Positions 42,683 to 51,481 of a DNA stretch of 64,000 nucleotides are shown one piece after another (the stretch's first letter is position 1; every line of letters starts with the position of its first letter). The notes beneath the pieces were generated by a model. It was not told the origin of the DNA and did not search any database. It saw only the letters and a list, made by a program, of their open reading frames with translations. This stretch comes from Acidobacteriota bacterium (GTDB lineage Bacteria; Acidobacteriota; UBA6911), in assembly GCA_012719455.1 (NCBI GenBank), contig JAAYAJ010000060.1:1-64000 (forward strand). The letters run 5' to 3'. The translations under genes and the position numbers were made by a program.

Positions 42683-43347
42683 CTAGTCCTCCAGTACATG
42701 CTCGAAGAGCAGAAAGGCGATCGTGCCGAACACGACCGTGAACGCCGCCAGGACCGCGACCGGCAGCTTCAGTTCGCCCGGCCCGGCCCCGCCCAGGATG
42801 AGGGCCGTCGCCTCCACCGCGTGGATCAGCACCGGCAGGATCACGGGGAAGAGGATCACGGGGAGCAGCACCTCCCGCATCCGGGTGTTCACGGCGATGG
42901 CCGCCAGGAGCGTCCCGACGGCGGTGAACCCCAGCGTCCCGAGGAGAAACACCAGCCCGAGCCAGGGGAGTTCGCCCCAGACGGTGAGATTGAAGAACAC
43001 GAGGCTCGCGACGAAGATGACGGCTTCGGCCGCGAGCATGAAGACGGTCCCGGCCAGCATCTTTCCCAGGTAGAGCACCCCCCGGTCCGCCGGCATCATC
43101 ATCAGCCCTTCCAGGCAGCCGTTTTCCTTCTCCACGGCGAACATCCGGTTGAGCCCCAGCGTCCCCGCGAAGGCGAAGGCGACCCAGAGGACCCCGGGCG
43201 CGGCCGCCCGCGGGTCGACGTCGCCCGAGCGGAGGGCGAAGTGGAAGACGACGAGGACCACCACCCCGAAAAAGAGCATGGTGTTGAGCGCGTCCTTGGT
43301 CCGCAGCTCGATCGCGAGGTCCTTGCGGAAGACGGCCCAGAGCCTGG

Positions 43348-43351
<4 letters not shown>
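42683..43351 (-). CDS. ccmB: Heme exporter protein CcmB
   Basis: 222 residues, six-span membrane subunit of the CcmAB transporter that releases holo-CcmE. Conserved features include FRKDLAIELRTKDALNTMLFF at the start and FAGTLGLNRMFAVEKENGCLEGLMM near 75-100. Its ATG overlaps the ccmA stop by 4 bases. GGAGG precedes the start. Confidence 0.93.
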
Positions 43352-44070
<719 letters not shown>

Positions 44071-44074
44071 GGCG

Positions 44075-45100
44075 TTACTTCTTCATCCGGCGCCCCCAGG
44101 AGGGGGGCCGGTTGCACGCGTACCAGAGCGGCAGGATGAAGGCCAGAAGCAGCAGGGGGCCGATGACGAGGGCGTATCGCCCCACCGTCGTAGGGCGGGC
44201 CGCGACCCGGTCCCCATCTTCCGCCGTACCGTCCCGAGCGGGTGCGGACGCGGCGGTCCCGCCGGAGAAGGTCCAGGCCGCCTCCGTCCCCGCCGCCGCC
44301 GCGGGGACGGAGTACACGGCCATGCCGCCGGGCGACTCCACCCGCCGGATTCCCGCCCCCTCCAGCAGCATGTCTCCGGGGATGACGCCGATCTGGAGCG
44401 ACTCGACGGCCCGGTGGAACTTCTTGACAAAGGTGTACCTGCGGTCGGCGTAGGGGAGCGCCTGCTCCGCCTCGACGACGGTCAGGCCGGGGCGCAGGGG
44501 GTAGAGGATGTAGTAGCCAGCCCCGTCGGCGCTTTCGAGCGCCGGTTGCACCAGCGGCATGGTGGACCCGGGCGCCGTCACGTGCATCCGCGGCGGCTCG
44601 AGGAGCCCCGGCGCCTTGGAGATCCGGAAGGTGCCCGCGGGGTCGGCGTAGATCCTGGGGGGATGGGTCCGGTTATTGAGGGTCCAGGTTTCGAGCGCCC
44701 GGATCCGGTCCCCCGCAAGTTCGAACGCCATCTGGACCTTTTCCACCTCGATGCCGGCGTCGGAATCGGTGGTCTCGTAGACATCGATTTCCACCCGCGC
44801 CGCCCCGTCGGCGTCAAATCCGAGCGGGCTGTGGTAGTTGACCCCCCGCCAGGAGGCGCGCAGCATCAGCCGCGCCGACTGCGGGAGTCCCTCGACGCGG
44901 AACGCCCCCGTCGCGTCGGCGACGGCGGTGCGGATCGGCCGCATCCCCCCTTCCAGTTCGAGGATTTCGAGGGGGGCGCCGGAGGGGAGGAGCGCGGGGT
45001 CGGTCCGGTTGACCAGCCGCCCTTCGACCACGCCGCGGTCCTGGGCCCAGGCCCCGGCCGCGGAGAGAATCAGGATCAGGATCAGGCGCACCGTTTTCAT
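44075..45100 (-). CDS. Secreted beta-sandwich protein in the ccm operon
   Basis: 341 residues. A signal peptide (MKTVRLILILILSAAGAWA) is followed by a carboxypeptidase-regulatory-like beta-sandwich (about 22-110, GVVEGRLVNRTDP, TGAFRVEGLP). A second beta-rich domain includes an FxLAGDRIRALETWTLNN stretch, and one transmembrane helix (ALVIGPLLLLAFILPLWYAC) precedes a short basic cytoplasmic end. It lies between the CcmI-like gene and ccmA with 4-base gaps on both sides, so it is surely cotranscribed. No CxxC or obvious heme-binding motif is seen. I propose an accessory cytochrome-maturation factor, by position only. Confidence 0.6.
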   Translation of the reverse strand: MKTVRLILILILSAAGAWAQDRGVVEGRLVNRTDPALLPSGAPLEILELEGGMRPIRTAVADATGAFRVEGLPQSARLMLRASWRGVNYHSPLGFDADGAARVEIDVYETTDSDAGIEVEKVQMAFELAGDRIRALETWTLNNRTHPPRIYADPAGTFRISKAPGLLEPPRMHVTAPGSTMPLVQPALESADGAGYYILYPLRPGLTVVEAEQALPYADRRYTFVKKFHRAVESLQIGVIPGDMLLEGAGIRRVESPGGMAVYSVPAAAAGTEAAWTFSGGTAASAPARDGTAEDGDRVAARPTTVGRYALVIGPLLLLAFILPLWYACNRPPSWGRRMKK

Positions 45101-45104
45101 GGTT

Positions 45105-45509
45105 TTAAAGCCGCTTTCCGCAGTCCGCGCAGAATTTTTTCCCCGGGAGCGCCGCGGCGCCGCAGGCGGGGCAGCGGGCGGCGTCCCGCCCTTTTTTACC
45201 GGCCGGCCCGGCTCCCCGCGCGCCGTTCGGGGCCTGGAGCCGATCCAGTTCGGCGAGGATGGCGGCCGCCTCGGCCCGGTGTTCCGCCCGGAGCTCTACG
45301 TAATCGGTTTCGGGCAGCCGCCCCATCTGGAACTGGAATTCCAAGTCCTTGATGTTGCGGTAGCATGCCGTCTTGCGTTCGCGCAGGCGCTCCCGCTCCG
45401 TCTCTCCCCCGGGGTCGGTCCCTGGCGCGGGCGCCTGTTCCCGGAAGAGGGGGGAGAGGACGAACCCGCCCGCGACGACGACGGCCACCGCGTATACGAT
45501 CCAGAGCAT
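45105..45509 (-). CDS. CcmI-like protein with C-terminal zinc ribbon
   Basis: 134 residues. One N-terminal membrane helix (MLWIVYAVAVVVAGGFVL), then a charged helical segment (ERERLRERKTACYRNIKDLE and LPETDYVELRAEHRAEAAAI) that matches the N-terminal domain of CcmI/CycH, and then a zinc ribbon CPACGAAALPGKKFCADC (CxxC-x10-CxxC). The TPR half of full-length CcmI, which binds apocytochrome c, is missing. It lies 26 bases after ccmF. An adaptor in the CcmF complex is likely, and the ribbon would be cytoplasmic or periplasmic depending on topology. Confidence 0.7.
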   Translation of the reverse strand: MLWIVYAVAVVVAGGFVLSPLFREQAPAPGTDPGGETERERLRERKTACYRNIKDLEFQFQMGRLPETDYVELRAEHRAEAAAILAELDRLQAPNGARGAGPAGKKGRDAARCPACGAAALPGKKFCADCGKRL

Positions 45510-45535
45510 TGCAACTCCCTGTTTGCCGGCCCCCG

Positions 45536-47512
45536 TCAGCTCCGGGCCTCCCGCGGCCGGCTGCCGGGTATCAACGTCATTAGGGTCCCCAGGACCAGGA
45601 TCCCGGACCCGAACCAGAGCCAGAACACCAGCGGGTTCACGTGCGCCTTGATCTCGCACGCGTTCCCGGCGATGCCGGTGAAGACCACGTAGAGGTCCTC
45701 CTTCGGGGTGCTGTGAAGGCCCACGGTCGTGGTCGTCTGCCCCCCGGAATTGAAGATGCGTTTCTCCGGGGCCAGGGTGCAGAGCGGCTTGTCGTCGCGG
45801 GTGACCTCGAGCAGGGTGCGGCCGTACGCGTAGTTGGCCTTGCGCCCCTCGAGGAAATCGACCAGCCGGAGGGTGTAGGCGCCCACCCGCCCCGTCTCCC
45901 CCGTCTCGAGGCGGAGCGTGGCCTCGCGGTTGAAGGCGTTGCCCACAAATCCCACGAACATGATTACCACGCCTAGGTGGACGATGTAGCCCCCGTAGCG
46001 GCGCGGGTTGCGCCCCACGAGACGGGCGAGCGCGGCCGGCGGCGGCTCCCCGCGGTGCCGCATCCGGACCGCGGCCCCCGCGGCGAACTCCTGGACGATG
46101 GTCGCCAGGACGAAGGCGCACAGGGTGAGGCAGACGGTCACGGTGAAATTCCTCATCCCCCCGGCAAGGAGCGCGGCCAGGGCCAGGAGGGCGACGACGC
46201 CGGGCCACCGAAACGACCGGCGCAGCGCGGCGGGCGAGGTCTTGTGCCAGGCCAGCAGCGGGCCGATCCCGGTCAGGGCGAGGAGGAGGAGGCCGATCGG
46301 GATGTTGATCCGGTCGAAGAAGAGGGGACCGACCGAGATCTTGGTCCCCCGGAGCCATTCCGACAGGGCGGGGAAGAGGGTGCCCCAGAACACGGCGAAA
46401 GCGGCGGCTACCAGCACGAGGTTGTTGAACAGGAAGGCGCTTTCGCGCGACAGCATGGAGTCGAGCCGCCGCTTGCTCGCGAGGAACGACTGCCGGTCGG
46501 CCACGAGCAGCAGGGCGCCGGCGAGCACGAAGGCCATGTAGTAGAGGAAGAAGCGCCCCAGGTTCGAGTCGGCGAACGCGTGCACCGAATTGACGAGCCC
46601 GCTGCGGGTGAGAAAGGTCCCGAAGATCCCCAGGAGGTAGGTGAGGGTCACCAGGACCACGTTCCAAGTCTTCAGCATCCCGCGCCGCTCCTGCACGATG
46701 ATGGAGTGCAGGAGCGCCGTACCTACCAGCCACGGCACCAACGAGGCGTTCTCCACCGGGTCCCACCCCCAGTATCCCCCCCAGCCGAGCACGACGTAGG
46801 CCCACTTGCCGCCGAGGATGATCCCGATCCCCAGCAGGAGCCAGGTCCCCAGGGTCCAGCGCCGGACGATACGCACCCAGTCGTTGCCCTGTTGCCGGGT
46901 GACCAGGGCGGCGATGGTGAAGGCGAAGGGGACCACGAAGCCGATGAAACCCAGGTAGAGGATCGGGGGGTGGATGACCATGGCCCAGTACTGCAGGAGC
47001 GGGTTGAGTCCCTGCCCGTCGGCGGGGACGAAGGGGGCCGTCGCGCCGTCGGGCGTGATCCGGACCAGCTGGTTGAACGGGTTGGACAAAAAGAGGTTGA
47101 GGGCCAGGAAGAAGGCGAGGTTGACCATCAGCACGACCACGACCCAGGGCATCATGTCCCGGCAGCGGCGGCGGTTCTGAACAATGGCAAGGCCGGAGAG
47201 AAGGGCGGTGAAAAACACCCACAGCAGCATCGACCCGTCATGTCCCCCCCAGATGGCCGAGATCTTGTACAGGAGCGGGAGCGTCCGGCTGCTGTTGTTG
47301 GCCACGTGGGCGGTGGCGAAATCGTCCGCCAGCATGAGGTAGAGGAGAGCGCCGAGGGCCAGGATCGCGGCGGCCGTGGCGGCCAGGGCCGCCCGCTCCC
47401 CGCTCGCCGTCACCCGCCGCTTGCCCAGGGAGACTCCGGTCAGCGAGGCAATGATGGCGTAGAGCGAGAGGCAAAGGGCCAGGAGAAGGGAGAAAGTTCC
47501 GAAGTCGGCCAT
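45536..47512 (-). CDS. ccmF: Cytochrome c heme lyase subunit CcmF
   Basis: 658 residues with about 14 to 15 hydrophobic spans. CcmF receives heme from CcmE and attaches it to apocytochrome c. The tryptophan-rich heme-handling segment is VLGWGGYWGWDPVENASLVPW near 205-230. WGGHDGSMLLWVFF near 85 and MVIHPPILYLGFIG near 165 supply the conserved histidines. ATG 47512 is the start at which homology begins; the frame is open further upstream over ccmE. It follows ccmE by 13 bases. Confidence 0.95.
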   Translation of the reverse strand: MADFGTFSLLLALCLSLYAIIASLTGVSLGKRRVTASGERAALAATAAAILALGALLYLMLADDFATAHVANNSSRTLPLLYKISAIWGGHDGSMLLWVFFTALLSGLAIVQNRRRCRDMMPWVVVVLMVNLAFFLALNLFLSNPFNQLVRITPDGATAPFVPADGQGLNPLLQYWAMVIHPPILYLGFIGFVVPFAFTIAALVTRQQGNDWVRIVRRWTLGTWLLLGIGIILGGKWAYVVLGWGGYWGWDPVENASLVPWLVGTALLHSIIVQERRGMLKTWNVVLVTLTYLLGIFGTFLTRSGLVNSVHAFADSNLGRFFLYYMAFVLAGALLLVADRQSFLASKRRLDSMLSRESAFLFNNLVLVAAAFAVFWGTLFPALSEWLRGTKISVGPLFFDRINIPIGLLLLALTGIGPLLAWHKTSPAALRRSFRWPGVVALLALAALLAGGMRNFTVTVCLTLCAFVLATIVQEFAAGAAVRMRHRGEPPPAALARLVGRNPRRYGGYIVHLGVVIMFVGFVGNAFNREATLRLETGETGRVGAYTLRLVDFLEGRKANYAYGRTLLEVTRDDKPLCTLAPEKRIFNSGGQTTTTVGLHSTPKEDLYVVFTGIAGNACEIKAHVNPLVFWLWFGSGILVLGTLMTLIPGSRPREARS

Positions 47513-47525
47513 GGAGTCCCTGAAG

Positions 47526-47930
47526 TCAGGAGGTTCGCCCGTCGTACTCCGCTTCGTATTTCGAAGCGCACTTCGCCTCGATCCGCGAGGCTTCGAAGAC
47601 GCCGTCGGGTGCGACGGTTCCTTCCACCAGGGCCTTCGATCCCTCCCGGAAGGTGTCGGGGATGATGTCGCGGCCGGCGTAGCGGACACGGATGCTCGAC
47701 TGCGGGCTCGCGATGACGAATTCCAGCTGCGGCCGGCTCCGGTCGATCGACCCCGCGACGACGTCCCCGGCGAGCTTGAACCGCTTCCCCTCGGTATCCC
47801 CGCCCCTGGAGGTGAACTCGTCCACGGTGATGTAGTAGGCCTTGCTCTCCTCGAAAGCGACGAACGCGAGCCAGCCCAGGGCTGCGACGATGACGAGGCC
47901 CCCGATCCAGAATTTTACCCTTGCGCCCAT
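47526..47930 (-). CDS. ccmE: Cytochrome c maturation protein CcmE, cysteine type
   Basis: 134 residues. One N-terminal membrane helix (FWIGGLVIVAALGWLAFVAF), then the OB-fold periplasmic domain (YYITVDEF, FKLAGDVVAGSI, VRYAGRDIIPDTFREG, VEGTVAPDGVFEA). In most CcmE proteins the heme is bound covalently to His in an HxxxY motif. Here the aligned motif is C121-x-x-x-Y125 (AKCASKYE), codon TGC at 47568-47570. CxxxY CcmE is the mark of the System I* form known from Desulfovibrio and some archaea. ATG 47930 has GGAGG upstream. First gene of the ccm run. Confidence 0.93.
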   Translation of the reverse strand: MGARVKFWIGGLVIVAALGWLAFVAFEESKAYYITVDEFTSRGGDTEGKRFKLAGDVVAGSIDRSRPQLEFVIASPQSSIRVRYAGRDIIPDTFREGSKALVEGTVAPDGVFEASRIEAKCASKYEAEYDGRTS

Positions 47931-47993
47931 AACCCTCCGAAACGGCGATCCGAATCGCTTGGAGTATACCATAGGCCCGGCCGGCCCCGCGAG

Positions 47994-48866
47994 CTACAGC
48001 GCCCGCATGAATTCGGGGCGCAGCATCTCCGGGTCCTTCCGTTCCAGCACTTCCCGGATGAGGTCGAGCGCGCGCTCCTTCTCCTGGGGCAGGCGGATCC
48101 TGAGCGGCAGGTAGTTGGAGGCGTGGTTGGAGGCGAAGAAGCAGCGGGTGAGGTCAGAGTGGGCCACCATCATCCCCAGCTCCCGGATGAGGCCGAAGGG
48201 GGAGGGGAGGACCAGGCGGCCGCTCCGGAGGTCCGCCTCGATCGGGGTGCCGGGTACGACCATGAGGGAGAGGGCGCCGACGAAATCGGGATCCATCTCC
48301 GTCAGGATCCGGCCGGTGTCCCGGGCGTGCTCGAGGCTCAGCTCGACTCCGCCGATTCCGAGCAGCACCGTGACCGAGAGCAGGATCCCCGCTTCCTTCA
48401 CCCGCCTCCCCGCCCGGACCATTTGCTCCGCAGTGGCGTTTTTCCGGATGCGCCGGAGCACCTCCGGGTTGCCCGACTCCACCCCCAGGTAGATGATGCC
48501 GAGCCCCAGGGAACGGAGTTCCTCCAGTTCCGCCGGTTCCTTTTTCAGGATGTCCAGGGCGTTGGCGTAGGTCCCCACCCGCTCGAGTCCGCGGATCTTC
48601 TCCTTCAGGCAGCCGAGCACCCGCACCAGCTCCGGCTGCGTCATCACCAGCGCGTTGCCGTCGGCCAGGAACACGCGCCGGATCGGGCCGAAGGTGGAGG
48701 CTTCCTCGATGTCCTCCCGGATCTCCTCGAAGGTCTTGACCCGGAAGGTCTTTTCCCGGAAGGAGTGGCAGAAGGTGCACTGGTTGTAGGAGCACCCCAC
48801 CGCCACCTGCAGGATCAAGCTGTCGGCTTCGCTCGGAGGCCGGTAGATCATTCCTTCGTACTTCAT
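47994..48866 (-). CDS. Radical SAM protein
   Basis: 290 residues. The cluster motif is CSYNQCTFC near residues 28-36, with the four-residue first gap (Cx4Cx2C) seen in a subgroup of radical SAM proteins. IIYLGVESGNPEVLRRI and VTVLLGIGGVELS are SAM-binding and barrel segments. No B12-binding or TRAM domain is present, and the substrate is unknown. A good promoter ends 7 bases before the ATG, so the transcript could be leaderless. It precedes ccmE by 63 bases. Confidence 0.85.
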   Translation of the reverse strand: MKYEGMIYRPPSEADSLILQVAVGCSYNQCTFCHSFREKTFRVKTFEEIREDIEEASTFGPIRRVFLADGNALVMTQPELVRVLGCLKEKIRGLERVGTYANALDILKKEPAELEELRSLGLGIIYLGVESGNPEVLRRIRKNATAEQMVRAGRRVKEAGILLSVTVLLGIGGVELSLEHARDTGRILTEMDPDFVGALSLMVVPGTPIEADLRSGRLVLPSPFGLIRELGMMVAHSDLTRCFFASNHASNYLPLRIRLPQEKERALDLIREVLERKDPEMLRPEFMRAL

Positions 48867-48873
48867 GGCACCT

Positions 48874-48902
48874 AATATATACAGACGGAGAGAAGATGAC
48901 AA
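48874..48902 (-). promoter_or_regulatory. Sigma-70 promoter, possibly leaderless, for the radical SAM gene
   Basis: On the minus strand TTGTCA (48897-48902) and TATATT (48874-48879) are 17 bases apart. Only seven bases (AGGTGCC) separate the -10 from the ATG at 48866, so transcription would begin at or next to the start codon. Confidence 0.5.
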
Positions 48903-49045
48903 ACGGGGAACCCCGGGGTCGCGATTTGTCTAAAGATTCCGCTTCCACCCAACGATAACCAAATTGCAGTGCCGGGAATCATAAGCCGTTCATATAAAAA
49001 CATTTGAGTCCCTGGTACCCGGTCCCGCGCGGGGCAAGAGAAAAG

Positions 49046-51319
49046 ATGGATCCAAAAGACACGCCGAAGAGCGACTTGGCCGAGGAGCTGGAGTCTTTGC
49101 GCGAGGAGATCGCGCATCTGCACAGCCTCACTCTCCGCCCGTCCGCCCGCTCCGCCGAGGCCCCCAGCTCCGCCACCCCCCTCCCCGCCGAAATCCTGGA
49201 GGATGCCCCGTTCGGGATGGCCCTGGTGGACGCCGCCGGCCGCCTGGCCGGGTGCAACCGGGCGCTTTGTCTCATGTGCGGCTATGACGAAGGGGAACTC
49301 CGCGCCCTCCCCGTCGAGCGGCTCGGCGGGGAGCCGGGTCTCGTGTCGAGGCTCATCGCCCAGGTGGCCGGCGGGGTGGCCCGGACGATGAAGGCCGAGG
49401 GGCCGCTGGTGACCAAAGGGGGGGAGAACTTCTGGGCCCGGCTCACCGTCTCCCCCTCCGCCGCGGCGGGGCCCGGGGGATGCCTGCTCGTGGTGGAGGA
49501 CGCGAGCGACCGCAAGTACGCTTCCGGGGTGCTCGAGACGGAAAAGCGGCTCCTGGAATGGCTCGTCAACAGCAGCGTCGACGGTATCGTCGCCTTCGAC
49601 CGCGACGGCTTCCTGATAGTCTGGAACCCCGCGATGGAAAGGATGTTCGGCCTCGCCGCGCAGGAGGTCCTGGGCCGCCCCGCGTTCCTGGCCTGCCCCT
49701 TCCTGAAGGAGCTGGGGGAGGATGAGCATATCGCCGCGGCGCTCAAGGGGCGGAAGAGCGTTTCGAAGGAGAAGTGCTACACCGTTCCGGGGGGCGGGAG
49801 CATCTGGTTCGAGGGGTACTACGGCCCCATCCAGAGCCCCGGGGAGGAGGGGGTGATCGGCGGGCTGGCCATCGTGCGCGACGTGACCGAGCGGGCGCTG
49901 GCCGAGGAGGCCCGGCGCGTGAGCGAGGAGCGCTACCGGGAGCTGTTCGAAAACGCCTACGACGTGGTCTACACCCACGACCTCTCGGGCAAAATCACCT
50001 CGATCAACAAGGCGGCGGAGCGGGTTTTGGGTTATTCGCGGGACGAAGCCCTGCAGATGCGCTTCAGCCAGCTGGTGGCCCCCGAGTGCCGGGCCGCCGC
50101 CCGCCGGATGATCGACCGCCAGATCGCCGACGCGGTTCCGATGACGGCCGAACTCGACGTGCTCACCAAGGGGGGCGCCCGCCTCACCCTCGAGGTGAGC
50201 CACCGCCTCGTCTTCCGCGAGGGGCGGCCCTACGGGATCCAGGGGATCGCCCGGGACATCAGCGAACGCAAGCGGGCCCAGGAGGCGCTCGGCGAAGCCA
50301 ACCGCAAGCTCGAGGCCTGGGTCCGGGACCTGGAGCAGCGCACCCGCGAGATGACCCTGCTCGGCGAGATGGGGGACATCCTGCGCGCCTGCCTCACCTC
50401 CGAGGAGGTCTACGAGGTGGTCGTGCGCATCGCGCAGGAGATCTTCCCGGAGGCGGCGGGGGCGCTCTACGTGCTGGGCCCGCTGCGCAACATCGTGGAA
50501 TCGGTCGCCATGTGGGGGGATAGCGCGCGGCTGGAGACCACCTTCACCCCGGATGAATGCTGGGCCCTGCGCCGGGGGCGGGTGCACTGGGTGGAGGACA
50601 CCGGGGTCGGCCTGCTGTGCAAGCACCTGGGGACCCCTCCCCCGTGCGGCTACCTCTGCGTCCCGATGATGGCCCAGAGCGAGGCGGTGGGGGTGCTGTA
50701 CCTGAGCCACGACAACGGGAGCCCGCTGACGGAGTCGAAGCAGCGGCTCGCCGCCGCCATGGGGGAGCGCGTCGCCATGGCGCTGTCGAACCTGCGCCTG
50801 CACGAGACCCTGCGCAACCAGTCGATCCGCGACCCCCTGACCGGGCTCTTCAACCGCAGCTTCATGGAGGAATCGCTCGAACTGGAACTGCGGCGCATGG
50901 CGCGCACCCAGGGGACGCTGGTGGTGATCATGGCCTCGATCGACCGGTTCCAGGAGATCAACGATGAATTGGGCCTCGACGCCGGGGACTCCCTCCTGTG
51001 CCGGACCGGCGTGCTGCTGCAGTCCAAGGTCCGGAAAGGGGACATCGCCTGCCGCTTCAGCGGTCACGTCTTCGTCATGCTCCTCCCCCAGAGCGGGCGC
51101 AAGGTCGGCCGGCGCCGCGCGGAGACGCTGCGGGACCTGGTGCGGGGGATGGACTTGCAGTACCCCGGTGTGCGGGAGGGGGAAAAGATCACCGTGTCGA
51201 TCGGGATGGCGATCTATCCCGACCACGGGCAGACCGCGGAGTCCCTGCTGCGCTCGGCGGAAGCGGCCGTCGGCCGGGCGCGCGCGGGCGGGGGGGACGC
51301 GGTGGTGGTCGCCAGCTGA
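49046..51319 (+). CDS. Sensor protein, PAS-GAF with degenerate GGDEF
   Basis: 757 residues with no membrane helix. After a short coiled coil come three PAS-like domains (about 50-165, 170-285 and 290-410), a coiled linker (EANRKLEAWVRDLEQRTREM), a GAF domain (about 440-590) and a GGDEF-fold domain (about 595-755). The domain opens normally (SIRDPLTGLFNRSFME), but the active-site loop is degenerate: S672-G673-H674-V675-F676 (CRFSGHVF) in place of GGEEF. Metal and substrate segments also differ (LGLDAGD versus the usual GHxxGD). Diguanylate cyclase activity is not expected. It may be a regulatory partner of the next gene, which shares its last 450 residues. Confidence 0.85.
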   Translation: MDPKDTPKSDLAEELESLREEIAHLHSLTLRPSARSAEAPSSATPLPAEILEDAPFGMALVDAAGRLAGCNRALCLMCGYDEGELRALPVERLGGEPGLVSRLIAQVAGGVARTMKAEGPLVTKGGENFWARLTVSPSAAAGPGGCLLVVEDASDRKYASGVLETEKRLLEWLVNSSVDGIVAFDRDGFLIVWNPAMERMFGLAAQEVLGRPAFLACPFLKELGEDEHIAAALKGRKSVSKEKCYTVPGGGSIWFEGYYGPIQSPGEEGVIGGLAIVRDVTERALAEEARRVSEERYRELFENAYDVVYTHDLSGKITSINKAAERVLGYSRDEALQMRFSQLVAPECRAAARRMIDRQIADAVPMTAELDVLTKGGARLTLEVSHRLVFREGRPYGIQGIARDISERKRAQEALGEANRKLEAWVRDLEQRTREMTLLGEMGDILRACLTSEEVYEVVVRIAQEIFPEAAGALYVLGPLRNIVESVAMWGDSARLETTFTPDECWALRRGRVHWVEDTGVGLLCKHLGTPPPCGYLCVPMMAQSEAVGVLYLSHDNGSPLTESKQRLAAAMGERVAMALSNLRLHETLRNQSIRDPLTGLFNRSFMEESLELELRRMARTQGTLVVIMASIDRFQEINDELGLDAGDSLLCRTGVLLQSKVRKGDIACRFSGHVFVMLLPQSGRKVGRRRAETLRDLVRGMDLQYPGVREGEKITVSIGMAIYPDHGQTAESLLRSAEAAVGRARAGGGDAVVVAS

Positions 51320-51481
51320 CCCGGTTTCAGCATCCGGCGCATTTTTTACTTGGCCTTTGCCTCGAGTTGGTACAAAATTGCCCTTTCAGGTAAACAGCGC
51401 TCCCCCTCGCCCCTGAAGCAGAATACCGTGGATGCGTCGCCGCGTCACGGGAGTATGCTATTCACTCGGGTTCATCGCGTA

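Noticed and set aside
47513-47690. Longer CcmF starting within ccmE
   Set aside because: The extension is antisense-like Arg/Ser/Pro-rich sequence overlapping ccmE; CcmF homology begins at ATG 47512.
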